Assembly: GCA_934293005.1 (NCBI GenBank)
Contig: CAKQYA010000008.1
Span: forward strand, 28,369-92,368
Direction: 5' to 3'
Length of the DNA: 64,000 nucleotides
Source: an uncultured Bacteroidaceae bacterium
Lineage (GTDB): Bacteria > Bacteroidota > Bacteroidia > Bacteroidales > Bacteroidaceae
Shown one piece after another: positions 45,332 through 54,968 of this stretch; position 1 is the first letter of the stretch; every line of letters starts with the position of its first letter. The translations under genes and the position numbers were made by a program. Under the pieces are notes generated by a model. It was not told the DNA's origin. It made no database searches and saw nothing but the letters and a program-made list of their open reading frames with translations.

Positions 45332-46347
45332 TTGCTGGCCATGGCTGATTTTAAGTTCTTGGAAATGTCGAGCATCTTGTTGATTGGCTTGATGGCTTTT
45401 TCAGCCACGTTGTGTGGCACAATAATTTCAGGCCATTCATATTTCAATGTGTTGTAGAGTTTTGCCAGGGTGTTCAATTTCATATATGAGCACTCGTTGC
45501 ATGAACAGCCCATCGTTTCGCTCACTTCAGGTGGAGCTGGAATGAACGTCTTATTTGGACACGCTTTGGTCATCTCATGCAATATTCCGCTTTCTGTTGC
45601 CACTATGAACTCAGTTGCGTCATCTTTTATGGCATAATTGAGAAGACCTGCAGTGGAGCCAATGACATCTGCCAACTTCTGTATTGGGGCTGGGCATTCA
45701 GGATGTACAAGTATTTTGGCTTCTGGATGCTCTGCTTTGATAGCGAGTATTTTCTCCAATGAGAACTGCCCATGCACATGGCACCCCCCATTCCATAAGA
45801 GCATGTTCCTTCCAGTTACGGAATTTATGTAGCCTCCAAGGTTTTTGTCTGGTCCGAAAATCAGCTTCTCATCTTTAGGAAATGAGTCGATGATGAGTTT
45901 TGCATTGCTTGATGTGACAACAACGTCGGTAAGTGCCTTGACGTCAGCTGTGGTGTTTACATAGCTGACTACTTTATAGCCAGGGTGTTCATTCATGAAT
46001 GCTTTCAAATCATCTGCTTTGCAGCTGTCGGCCAATGAGCATCCTGCATTCAGGTCAAGCACCAGCACCTTCTTTCCAGGGCAAAGTATCTTGTTGGTCT
46101 CGCCCATAAAGTGGACGCCGCACATCACAATGATGTCCGCATCTGTTTTTGCAGACCACTGGGCAAGAGCCAAAGAGTCGCCAACGAAATCTGCAATATC
46201 TTGCACTTCTCCATCAGTATAATAATGTGCCAGAATAACAGCGTTTTTCTCTTTGCACATCTTGCGTATTTCTTTTTTAAGGTCAATGCTGTCGGGTACT
46301 ATTTCGTCAACATAGCCCTTGTCTATCCACGACTGTTTTATTTCCAT
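45328..46347 (-). CDS. nadA: Quinolinate synthase A
   Basis: 339 residues. Condenses iminoaspartate with dihydroxyacetone phosphate in NAD synthesis and holds a [4Fe-4S] cluster. Cys ligands: IVMCGVHFMGETNKIL, VHPECPAPIQ and ETMGCSCNECSYMKLN. Other family text: ILAHYYTDGEVQDIADFVGDSLALAQ. nadB and nadC are not nearby; mnmA follows with a 4-bp overlap. Confidence 0.95.
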   Translation of the reverse strand: MEIKQSWIDKGYVDEIVPDSIDLKKEIRKMCKEKNAVILAHYYTDGEVQDIADFVGDSLALAQWSAKTDADIIVMCGVHFMGETNKILCPGKKVLVLDLNAGCSLADSCKADDLKAFMNEHPGYKVVSYVNTTADVKALTDVVVTSSNAKLIIDSFPKDEKLIFGPDKNLGGYINSVTGRNMLLWNGGCHVHGQFSLEKILAIKAEHPEAKILVHPECPAPIQKLADVIGSTAGLLNYAIKDDATEFIVATESGILHEMTKACPNKTFIPAPPEVSETMGCSCNECSYMKLNTLAKLYNTLKYEWPEIIVPHNVAEKAIKPINKMLDISKNLKSAMASK

Positions 46348-46730
46348 GATAATATTGATTTTACTATAGTTTTAATGTGGCATGCATACTGCCTGAAAAG
46401 ACGGAGATGCCATTCCTGTGCAAAATTAGCAAAAAGGCCAAACACCTTCAAATTTTCAGACATAAAAATAGTGCCACATCTTTCTTTTCATTAGATTTGG
46501 CAATTTGCACGACGCTGTTGATGCTGATATTTACTTGTTGCAATGCTTGCATTTTCAGTTCCAACAAAAAGGTGCGCCGAATGCATGTGTCTGCATTGGC
46601 GCACTTATTTGTGTTTTTTCCGCATGGCTCTTTTCGTTGCATGCCCATTAAGGCTTGGCCTTATGTGAGCATTACAAACAGAATTGACTGGATTTATTGC
46701 ATGATATAAGAAATATGCCGATTTGCCGTT
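46348..46730. other. 383-bp intergenic region between asnA and nadA
   Basis: Besides the asnA terminator (46565-46604) there is no clear signal. A TAATTTTG-like -7 on the minus strand at 46421-46428 could start nadA-mnmA transcription, but has no -33 box. No gene is seen. Confidence 0.5.
46565..46604 (-). terminator. Intrinsic terminator of asnA
   Basis: Two stacked stems, GTGCGCC with GGCGCAC and, inside, AATGCA with TGCATT, with one bulge. On the minus strand it is followed by TTTTTG. Confidence 0.8.
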
Positions 46731-47768
46731 TTATATGAGCGGCATGCCAGCTTCCTCACATTCTTTACGCATTTCTTCTGGCCAAATGGATGCTTGTATT
46801 TCTCCTACGTGAGCTTTGTGTAGAAGCACCATACAAAGTCTGCTTTGCCCGATGCCACCTCCAATGGAAAGCGGCAATTCGCCGTTTATAAGTTTTTGGT
46901 GGAAATACAAGTTTACTCTATCCATCTTATTTTCAAGTTCAAGCTGATGAAGAAGCGCTTTTTTGTCCACGCGAATACCCATCGAGCTAAGTTCGATGCT
47001 GCGGTTCAGCACGGGATACCATATCATGATGTCGCCGTTAAGACCTACGTATCCATCTTCGTTTGGCGTGCTCCAGTCGTCATAGTCAGGAGCTCGGCCA
47101 TCGTGTTTTTCTCCATTAGAAAGCACAGCTCCTATGCCCATGATGAACACGGCTCCATATTTTTTGCATATGGCATCTTCGCGCTCTTTCGGTGTCAAGT
47201 CTGGGTACATCTGAAGCAATTCCTCTGAATGTATGAAATGGATGTTTTCAGGCAGGAATGGCTTTATTTGCGGATATGTTTCATAAACAAGGTATTCCGT
47301 ACGAAGTATGGCTGCATAAATATCCTTGACAATTTTCTTTAGGAAAGCGACATTACGGTCTTTGTCGGTTATTGTGCGGCACCAATCCCATTGATCCACA
47401 TATAATGAATGCGTATTGTCAAGCTCTTCATCTCCGCGGATGGCATTCATGTCGGTATAGAGTCCGTATCCAGGTTGAATCTTATACTCGCCCAGCATGA
47501 TGCGCTTCCATTTGGCAAGCGAATGTACTACTTCTGCTACCTGCTCTCCCATGTCTTTTATCGGGAAAGACACAGGTCGCTCAACTCCATTTAAATCGTC
47601 GTTGATGCCTAGGCCGCGTAGCACAAACAGAGGTGCGGTCACTCGGCGGAGTCTGAGAGCGGTCGACAGATTGGCCTGGAAGAAATCCTTGATCTGCTTG
47701 ATGGCCAGCTCAGTCTGTATGGGTCCAAGGATCTGGGAATATCCTTCGACTTTTATTATTTTGCTCAT
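46731..47768 (-). CDS. asnA: Aspartate-ammonia ligase
   Basis: 345 residues, similar to AsnA. It makes asparagine from aspartate and ammonia with ATP, and resembles the core of class II aminoacyl-tRNA synthetases. Hallmarks: RLRRVTAPLFVLRGLGINDDLNGVERPVSF, YGLYTDMNAIRGDEELDNTHSLYVDQWDW and LPLSIGGGIGQSRLCM near the C-terminus. Transcribed alone; a -7 element TATCTTTG lies upstream on the minus strand at 47908-47915. Confidence 0.96.
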   Translation of the reverse strand: MSKIIKVEGYSQILGPIQTELAIKQIKDFFQANLSTALRLRRVTAPLFVLRGLGINDDLNGVERPVSFPIKDMGEQVAEVVHSLAKWKRIMLGEYKIQPGYGLYTDMNAIRGDEELDNTHSLYVDQWDWCRTITDKDRNVAFLKKIVKDIYAAILRTEYLVYETYPQIKPFLPENIHFIHSEELLQMYPDLTPKEREDAICKKYGAVFIMGIGAVLSNGEKHDGRAPDYDDWSTPNEDGYVGLNGDIMIWYPVLNRSIELSSMGIRVDKKALLHQLELENKMDRVNLYFHQKLINGELPLSIGGGIGQSRLCMVLLHKAHVGEIQASIWPEEMRKECEEAGMPLI

Positions 47769-48242
47769 AGTGATGATCTTTTTAATAAACTAATGAATTT
47801 TTTTGTCGTTGTTTGTGTTTGTGATAGTGGCTATTATGTCTCTTCGATCTTGGCACGGCATCGTGGGAAGAGGTGTGGAGTCATGTGCTTTATCTGAAAA
47901 ACATTTGCAAAGATAGTACTTATTTTTAACATGCAAGTGTTTTCAAGTTTTTTTTGCAAAGTGTAAGAGAAAATTATCCGACTTCTTACATAAATAGCGT
48001 GTTTTGGGTATTTTAGATTACAATAAATTAAAAAGAAGGCTGCATGACCATTTAATTGTCAATCGACAAGAATGCAATTCTGTTGTCAGTCCTTGCCACT
48101 TTTGAATCCGCACGTGTCAATATTTCGATGCTTACAACCACTTTTTATAATGTTTCACAATATATATAGTTAAAACGTGGATAATTTTTTGTAACTTTGC
48201 ATCCGTTTACACATAAAATAGCATAGAACAAGCAACACGTAG
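47769..48242. other. 474-bp divergent intergenic region, asnA and lon promoters
   Basis: TATCTTTG on the minus strand at 47908-47915 (asnA) and TAACTTTG on the plus strand at 48192-48199 (lon) are the promoter candidates; neither has a full -33 box. I see no gene, hairpin with T-run or heat-shock-type motif in the rest. Confidence 0.5.
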
Positions 48243-50690
48243 ATGAAAAAGATTGATATCAACGATTTTCTCGAAGAAAGCCGAAGCGCATCCAACAGCA
48301 TTAGCTTTGTGTCAAAGATCATAACAGAAGGTTCAAAGAAACTAACTGATAAAGATATACCACTCGACAAACGCATGCCAGTATTACCAATACGTGGCAT
48401 GATGATATTTCCTAATGTTCTTTCTGCGGTCAGCATTGGCAGGGAAAGCTCTTTGAAGCTAGTCAAAGAGTCGGAAAGAAAAGGAATGATATTCTGCGCA
48501 TGTTCACAGAAAGATTCATATTGTGATGAACCCGAATATAGCGACATGTACGAGATTGGCGTGTTAGCTCGTGTAGTCAAACTGATTTCATTTCCTGGAA
48601 GCAACACGAAAACTGCGCTGATAGAAGGATTGGCCCGTGTGAAACTAAACAGCTTTGAGTTTGCTGACAACTATTACATGGGCGAAATCGAAATGCATCC
48701 TGAAGTAAACGACACGGATTCAAAAACCGAGCTGCATCTGGCTGCTCAAGCTTGTAGAGAAGCAGCAGGGTCGCTATACCGAATGGATGAAAACAGGGTT
48801 CAAATGTCTTTCACGCTCGACAACCTCACAGAAGACAATCAAATTGTCAACTTCGTTTGTGCCAATGCAAGTGTGAAGGTTCGCGAACTTTTTTCTCTTC
48901 TTGAAATGAACTCTCTATTGCAACGCGCCATGAGAATGCTGAAGATACTGCATCAAGAGAAACAAATTGAGCAATTAAAGGAAAAAATTCAGGAGCGCAC
49001 AAGAGTGGAACTCGACAAACAGCAGAGAGATTACTACCTTCGCCAAGAGATGGAACACATCAAAGCCGAGCTGGGAGAAAAGAGTGATAATAACGCCCAA
49101 AGCGATTGGCTAAAATTTAAAGAACTTGGAACAAAGAAGAAATGGAATGAAAGGACAGCTGCTGTTTTCAATGATGAGCTTGAAAAGATGCAGCGTCTTG
49201 CATATGGCTCACCAGATTATCAAGTGCAGTATGCGTACTTGAAGACATTCACAGATCTGCCATGGGATGTGTGTTCCAAGGATAATATGAACTTGAAGAG
49301 TGCCAAAAGGGTTCTTGACAAAGATCATTACGGCTTGGAGAAAGTGAAAGAACGCATTATCGAGCAGTTGGCTGTGCTTAAGATGAGAGGCGACTTTAAG
49401 AGTCCAATCATATGTTTGTACGGACCTCCTGGAGTCGGCAAAACCTCGCTTGGCAAAAGCATTGCAAAAGCTATGAAGCGCAAATATGTGAGGATGTCTC
49501 TCGGTGGCCTGCATGATGAGGCGGAGATACGAGGGCACAGAAAGACTTACATTGGCGCCATGCCTGGACAGATAATTAAAAACATCATGAAGGCGGGCAC
49601 AAGCAATCCTGTGTTCATTCTTGATGAAATAGACAAGGTGACACAAGATGTTCAGCACGGAGATCCTTCATCAGCGTTGCTTGAAGTGCTTGACCCTGAA
49701 CAAAACAGTGCGTTTCACGATAATTACCTTGAAGCAGATTACGACTTGTCGAAGGTGATGTTCATAGCAACCGCAAACAATATAGGAAGCATTCCCGCTC
49801 CCCTGCTCGACCGCATGGAACTGATTGAAGTGAGCGGTTATACTACAGAGGAGAAGGTCGAAATAGCAAAACGCCACCTTGTGCCTAAGGAGCTTGATAA
49901 CTTAGGCATGAAGGACAGCGGTGTGAAAATTTCTAAGTCTGCCTTGGAAAAAATAGTGGAAAACTACACAAGGGAGTCTGGCGTGCGTGACCTTGACAAA
50001 AAAATCACGCAAGTGCTGCGCAAAGTCACTCTCAAATATGCAGAAGACGGAACACTTCCTGAAGGCGAACTTAAACCGGCAGATGTGACAGGCCTGCTTG
50101 GTACGGAGCCATTCACACGCGACATCTACCAGACTAACGACTACTATGGTGTAGTGACAGGATTGGCATGGACAAGCGTGGGCGGTGAGATTCTATTCAT
50201 AGAGACGTCCATTGACAATGGCAAAGGAGGCCGGCTTGGGCTAACAGGCAATCTCGGTGATGTGATGAAAGAGTCAGCAACAATAGCTTTGCAGTTTCTG
50301 AAGGAACATTGCGACATGCTTGGAGTGACATCAAACTACTTTGACAACCACAACATTCACATCCACGTGCCAGAAGGCGCTACGCCTAAAGATGGTCCAT
50401 CGGCTGGAATCACGATCGCCACATCGCTCGCAAGCGCCATAACAAAGCGGAAGGTGCGAAAAGGACTTGCCATGACAGGAGAAATAACTCTTCGCGGCAA
50501 AGTGCTTCCTGTTGGGGGTATTAAGGAAAAAATACTTGCAGCCAAGCGTGCAGGCATCACAGACATCATCATTTGCAATGACAACAAGAAAAATATTGAA
50601 GACATTCCCTCAAAATATATCACTGGAGTGAAGTTTCATTATGTCAATGATGTCAAGGAGGTGCTCGACTATGCATTGCTAAACAATTAA
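48243..50690 (+). CDS. lon: ATP-dependent protease Lon
   Basis: 815 residues. N-terminal substrate-binding domain (about 45-255: LPIRGMMIFPNVLSAVSIGRE), AAA+ domain with Walker A CLYGPPGVGKTSLGKSIAKA and Walker B VFILDEIDKV, and the C-terminal serine protease domain with Ser720 in PKDGPSAGIT and Lys763 in GGIKEKILAAKR, the usual catalytic dyad. It degrades misfolded and regulatory proteins in the cytoplasm. tgt begins 20 bp downstream, so both are likely on one transcript. Confidence 0.97.
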   Translation: MKKIDINDFLEESRSASNSISFVSKIITEGSKKLTDKDIPLDKRMPVLPIRGMMIFPNVLSAVSIGRESSLKLVKESERKGMIFCACSQKDSYCDEPEYSDMYEIGVLARVVKLISFPGSNTKTALIEGLARVKLNSFEFADNYYMGEIEMHPEVNDTDSKTELHLAAQACREAAGSLYRMDENRVQMSFTLDNLTEDNQIVNFVCANASVKVRELFSLLEMNSLLQRAMRMLKILHQEKQIEQLKEKIQERTRVELDKQQRDYYLRQEMEHIKAELGEKSDNNAQSDWLKFKELGTKKKWNERTAAVFNDELEKMQRLAYGSPDYQVQYAYLKTFTDLPWDVCSKDNMNLKSAKRVLDKDHYGLEKVKERIIEQLAVLKMRGDFKSPIICLYGPPGVGKTSLGKSIAKAMKRKYVRMSLGGLHDEAEIRGHRKTYIGAMPGQIIKNIMKAGTSNPVFILDEIDKVTQDVQHGDPSSALLEVLDPEQNSAFHDNYLEADYDLSKVMFIATANNIGSIPAPLLDRMELIEVSGYTTEEKVEIAKRHLVPKELDNLGMKDSGVKISKSALEKIVENYTRESGVRDLDKKITQVLRKVTLKYAEDGTLPEGELKPADVTGLLGTEPFTRDIYQTNDYYGVVTGLAWTSVGGEILFIETSIDNGKGGRLGLTGNLGDVMKESATIALQFLKEHCDMLGVTSNYFDNHNIHIHVPEGATPKDGPSAGITIATSLASAITKRKVRKGLAMTGEITLRGKVLPVGGIKEKILAAKRAGITDIIICNDNKKNIEDIPSKYITGVKFHYVNDVKEVLDYALLNN

Positions 50691-50710
50691 CATTAACAGT
50701 ATTAAAAGAC

Positions 50711-51841
50711 ATGACATTCCAGTTACAACATACAGACCCAAAGACAGGTGCTCGCGCCGGAGTGCTTCATACCGACCATGGCGACATATTGACTCCGATA
50801 TTCATGCCTGTAGGCACGCAAGCCACTGTAAAAGGCGTTCATCTTCATGAACTCAAAGATGATGTGAAAGCACAAATAATATTAGGCAACACTTATCATC
50901 TTTATTTGCGGCCAGGACTCGAAGTCATCGAAGCTGCTGGCGGACTTCACAAGTTCAACGGATTCGACCGTCCAATGCTGACAGACAGTGGAGGCTTTCA
51001 AGTATTCTCTCTTGCTGGAATTCGCAAAATCAAGGAAGAAGGCGTTGAATTCAGGAGCCATATAGATGGCAGCAAGCATTTCTTCACCCCTGAAAAGGTT
51101 ATGGACATTGAGCGCACTATTGGAGCCGACATAATGATGGCTTTCGATGAATGTCCTCCAGGCACAAGCGACTATGCCTATGCAAAAAAATCGCTCGCCC
51201 TGACAGAGCGATGGCTTGACCGGTGCATAATGCGCTTCAAGGAAACAGAAGATAAGTATGGCTACAAACAGAGTCTTTTCCCTATCGTGCAAGGGTGCAC
51301 ATTCAAAGATTTGCGTGTTCATGCCGCAGAAAACGTGGCAGAGAAAGGAGCAGATGGCAATGCCATAGGTGGATTGGCTGTCGGCGAGCCTACTGATGTC
51401 ATGTATGAAATGGTTGAGATTGTCAATTCGATATTGCCCAAAGACAAACCAAGATACCTCATGGGAGTGGGAACGCCAATCAATCTGTTGGAAAACATTG
51501 AGAGAGGCGTGGATATGTTTGATTGCGTGATGCCTACACGCAACGGACGTAATGCGCAGATATTCACAAAACATGGCACCATCAATTTGAGGAACAAGAA
51601 ATGGGAGATGGACTTTAGCCCACTTGACCCAGAGGGCACATCATATGTGGACAGCACTTACACCAAGGCTTATGTGCACCACATCTTTAAGGCACAGGAA
51701 CTTTTAGCGTTACAGATTGCATCCATCCACAATTTGGCTTTTTACCTTTGGCTTGTGGGCGAAGCTCGCCAGCATATCATAGCTGGCGATTTCAGCATAT
51801 GGAAAGCAAAGATGGTGGCCGAATTGTGGCGTCGCCTATGA
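50711..51841 (+). CDS. tgt: Queuine tRNA-ribosyltransferase, zinc-site variant
   Basis: 376 residues. Exchanges G34 for preQ1 in His, Asp, Asn and Tyr tRNAs. Active-site text: MLTDSGGFQVFSL with the Asp general base, MAFDECPPG, GGLAVGEPTDVMYEMV and the nucleophile-region PRYLMGVGTP; FDCVMPTRNGRNA is also present. The usual zinc motif CxCxxC is missing: Gly309, Ser311 and Asp314 occupy those positions (DPEGTSYVDS), while the SIHN His near 340 is kept. This variant probably occurs in other Bacteroidota (from memory). Confidence 0.95.
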   Translation: MTFQLQHTDPKTGARAGVLHTDHGDILTPIFMPVGTQATVKGVHLHELKDDVKAQIILGNTYHLYLRPGLEVIEAAGGLHKFNGFDRPMLTDSGGFQVFSLAGIRKIKEEGVEFRSHIDGSKHFFTPEKVMDIERTIGADIMMAFDECPPGTSDYAYAKKSLALTERWLDRCIMRFKETEDKYGYKQSLFPIVQGCTFKDLRVHAAENVAEKGADGNAIGGLAVGEPTDVMYEMVEIVNSILPKDKPRYLMGVGTPINLLENIERGVDMFDCVMPTRNGRNAQIFTKHGTINLRNKKWEMDFSPLDPEGTSYVDSTYTKAYVHHIFKAQELLALQIASIHNLAFYLWLVGEARQHIIAGDFSIWKAKMVAELWRRL

Positions 51842-51992
51842 CATAGGCCAGCAATACATTATCATCCTCAAAAGACACTAAAGATAATTACACGCCACAC
51901 ACATATATCATATATATAATATATGGGATTATTTCATGCATGCTCACGCATTGCACTTATTCACCCACTGGCATTAGTCTACAACAGAAGAC

Positions 51993-53354
51993 ATGAATAA
52001 TGAGAAACCCAACATAGACGAGACTCAGCCTGCAACGATTCACGATGAAGCATCTTCAAAACACGAAGTTTTGAAGAGGAACACAAATGATAATGAGCAG
52101 TTGGCAGAACATGCGCATATAGATGAGGCAATCGCAAAGGCACAAATCGTCAACATGGAGAAAGACGCCATAACCGAAGACATTCTTGACAAGGAAGAAA
52201 CACCAAAGGCCGACCAAAGGATGAAACGAGGCTTTGCGTTCAAAAAATGGATGCAGGAGCACTCTCCTGTGTCGCGTCTTGACAGATACATCATTGGCAA
52301 GTTTCTTGGAACATATTTCTTTTCCATCATTCTCATTATCAGCATTGCTGTGGTTTTCGACTTTAATGAGAACATCGATAAGTTTTTGCGCTACGACGCT
52401 CCAATGAATGAGATTCTTTATGACTATTACCTCAACTTCATTCCTTACTATTCAAATCTTTTCAGTCAGTTGTTTGTGTTTATCTCTGTGATATTCTTCA
52501 CAACCAAACTTGCAGACAATTCTGAAATCATAGCAATGCTTTCAACAGGCACAAGCTTCAAGAGATTAGTGAGGCCATATATGATAGCTGCTGCTATCAT
52601 CGCAGTAATCAACTATGGACTTGGAGCTTACGTCATACCTATAGGCAATGTCAAACGAGTGAAATTCGAGAACAGATACAAAAATAGAGGACGGCAAGAT
52701 TTTAGTTCGAATGTTCAGCTTGAGGTTGACTCTGGTGTCATTGCGTATATTGGACGCTACGAAGAGAATGCAAAGATGGGATATGAGTTCACGCTCGACA
52801 AGTTTGAGAATAAGAAACTGGTGAAGCACCTTCAGGCCATGACTATACAGTATGACACACTCTCATACGAACCATATCATTGGATCATCACAGCCTATCA
52901 GACACGTGACCTGCAAGGACGAAGAGAAGTCATCAAGAGTGGAGGAAAACTTGACACCATAATAAAGATAATCCCTCAAGACCTCATAGCATCGCGCGAT
53001 ATGGAGATGACATTTACAACTCCACAGCTTCGCACTTATATCGACAGGCAGAAAGCACGAGGATTCGCCAATATTCAAAAGTTTGAGGTTGAGTATTGGA
53101 AACGAGGCGCAACATCATTTGCAACATTCATTTTGACCATTATTGGCGTGTCAATATCAGCAAGGAAACGTAAAAACGGCATGGGCATTGCTCTTGGCAT
53201 AGGATTAGCTCTCATCCTGACCTACATCATGTTCCAAACAGTGGCGTCAAGCATGGCTGTCAATGCCAATTTCCCAGCTCTAATAGCTGTATGGATTCCT
53301 AATATTGTTTTTGCATTCATAGCTTACTATTATTACAGGAAAGCGCCAAGGTGA
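51993..53354 (+). CDS. LptF/LptG family permease with N-terminal extension
   Basis: 453 residues. About 88 polar, acidic residues at the N-terminus (no similarity recognised) are followed by LDRYIIGKFLGTYFFSIILIISIAVVFDFNENIDKFL, the first helix of YjgP/YjgQ. Three more helices and a periplasmic jellyroll domain (about 230-365) complete the family. The protein forms the transmembrane part of LptBFG, which extracts LPS from the inner membrane. Prior genes are lon and tgt. The alternative start at M77 (MKRGFAFKKWM) would remove most of the extension. Confidence 0.9.
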   Translation: MNNEKPNIDETQPATIHDEASSKHEVLKRNTNDNEQLAEHAHIDEAIAKAQIVNMEKDAITEDILDKEETPKADQRMKRGFAFKKWMQEHSPVSRLDRYIIGKFLGTYFFSIILIISIAVVFDFNENIDKFLRYDAPMNEILYDYYLNFIPYYSNLFSQLFVFISVIFFTTKLADNSEIIAMLSTGTSFKRLVRPYMIAAAIIAVINYGLGAYVIPIGNVKRVKFENRYKNRGRQDFSSNVQLEVDSGVIAYIGRYEENAKMGYEFTLDKFENKKLVKHLQAMTIQYDTLSYEPYHWIITAYQTRDLQGRREVIKSGGKLDTIIKIIPQDLIASRDMEMTFTTPQLRTYIDRQKARGFANIQKFEVEYWKRGATSFATFILTIIGVSISARKRKNGMGIALGIGLALILTYIMFQTVASSMAVNANFPALIAVWIPNIVFAFIAYYYYRKAPR

Positions 53355-53450
53355 ATATGCATTGCATTCTGTGATGAGGCATGTGTAGACAAAACAAGAT
53401 CAAATCTTTGAATAATAAACATAAAAGTAACAATATAAATAATAATTAAC

Positions 53451-54842
53451 GTGTATTTTGACGAACTTGACATATCAGACGAACTTCTCGACGCTCTTGA
53501 CGCAATGAATTTTGAGAAGTGCAGCCCAATACAAGAACAGGCCATTCCCAAAATCCTTGAAGGTCACGATTTGATGGGCATAGCTCAAACAGGCACAGGC
53601 AAGACAGCCGCGTACTTATTGCCTGTACTCGACGAATTGAGCCAAGGAAACTATCCAAAGGATTCCGTAAACTGCATAATCATGTCACCTACAAGGGAAT
53701 TGGCACAACAGATAGACCAGCAGGTTCAAGGCTTTGCCTATTATCTTGATGGTGTGTCATCTGTAGCAGTATATGGAGGAAATGATGGCGCACGCTTTGA
53801 ACAAGAACGTAAAGGCTTGGAATTAGGTGCCGACATCATTATAGCCACCCCAGGACGCCTCATAAGCCATCTCAACGGCGGCCACATAGACTTAAAAAAG
53901 ACATCATTCTTCATCCTTGACGAAGCGGACCGCATGCTCGACATGGGGTTCTATGACGACATTATGAAGATTGCCTCATACCTCTCAGATGACAGGCAGA
54001 CAATAATGTTCTCAGCGACTATGCCAACAAACATCCTTAAGCTCGCAAATAATATCCTCCACAATCCAGTTGAGGTGAAGATTGCCGTGTCTAAACCTGC
54101 TGAGAAAATCATTCAGAAAGCTTTCGTTTGCCATGATGGGATGAAAGATCGCATAGTGGAAAAAGTGCTTTCTGACGAATCGCTCGACAGAGTGATACTA
54201 TTCGCCTCGTCAAAGATGAAGGTGAAAGAACTAAGCCTCGTCCTGAAACGAAAAGGCTTTAACGTGGCAGCTATGCACAGCGACCTTGAACAGAAAGAAC
54301 GAGAAGATGTGATGCTTCAGTTCAAAAACAGAAAAGTCGGCATCCTTATAGCCACAGACATCGTCAGCCGAGGCATCGACATCGATGACATACAGATGGT
54401 TATTAATTATGATGTGCCGCATGACCCCGAAGACTATGTGCATCGTATCGGACGAACAGCAAGAGCAAACAGAGAGGGTGAAGCCATAACTCTGGTTACG
54501 CCACGTGACAGCATGTATCTGAAGCGCATTGAAGAACTGATTGAAAAAGAGATTGAGAAACCAGAGCTTCCGCAAGGCTGTGGAGAGAAGCCAGACATCA
54601 GCGCTGCAAGCAGCCGCAAGAAATCTGATGGATCTACCAAAAACTCAAAAAACAAACATGGCAATTCACGCAAATCCAGCAACAGAGGCCATGTCAAAAA
54701 AACAAACGACAATAAATCAACGAATGAAGGCAATGTTGAGCATAAGGGTGATAAACACAACTCAAATAAACGCTCCGCACGTCATCGCCATGCTTCCAAG
54801 GGTAATGTGAATGCAGATGGCAATACTGCCGTTGAGGCTTAA
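53451..54842 (+). CDS. DEAD-box RNA helicase
   Basis: 463 residues. Motifs: Q motif (CSPIQEQAIPKIL), I MGIAQTGTGKTAAY, Ia PTRELAQQI, II FILDEADRMLDMGF, III FSATMPT, V STDIVSRGIDI-like (ATDIVSRGIDIDD) and VI YVHRIGRTARA. A GTG start at 53451 (MYFDELDISDELLDALDAMNFEKCSPIQ) gives the right family N-terminus and no ATG fits. The last ~85 residues are Lys/Ser/Asn/His-rich, low-complexity and basic, typical of RNA-binding tails of RhlE/CshA-like helicases that act in RNA decay and ribosome assembly. Confidence 0.94.
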   Translation: MYFDELDISDELLDALDAMNFEKCSPIQEQAIPKILEGHDLMGIAQTGTGKTAAYLLPVLDELSQGNYPKDSVNCIIMSPTRELAQQIDQQVQGFAYYLDGVSSVAVYGGNDGARFEQERKGLELGADIIIATPGRLISHLNGGHIDLKKTSFFILDEADRMLDMGFYDDIMKIASYLSDDRQTIMFSATMPTNILKLANNILHNPVEVKIAVSKPAEKIIQKAFVCHDGMKDRIVEKVLSDESLDRVILFASSKMKVKELSLVLKRKGFNVAAMHSDLEQKEREDVMLQFKNRKVGILIATDIVSRGIDIDDIQMVINYDVPHDPEDYVHRIGRTARANREGEAITLVTPRDSMYLKRIEELIEKEIEKPELPQGCGEKPDISAASSRKKSDGSTKNSKNKHGNSRKSSNRGHVKKTNDNKSTNEGNVEHKGDKHNSNKRSARHRHASKGNVNADGNTAVEA

Positions 54843-54907
54843 AAATTAAAAAATCTGTCATTTTGAATGCCTTTCATTTTTTTTAACTTGCAGATTACTG
54901 GTTATTT

Positions 54908-54938
54908 TTTGAATAATCAATAAAAAGGGGTAATTTTG
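54908..54938 (+). promoter_or_regulatory. Promoter of the outer-membrane protein / TPR / lptC genes
   Basis: TTTG (54908-54911), 19 bases, TAATTTTG (54931-54938), then about 30 bases to the first start codon. Confidence 0.7.
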
Positions 54939-54968
54939 CAAACAAAAATAAGCGACATAAAGTAAATA

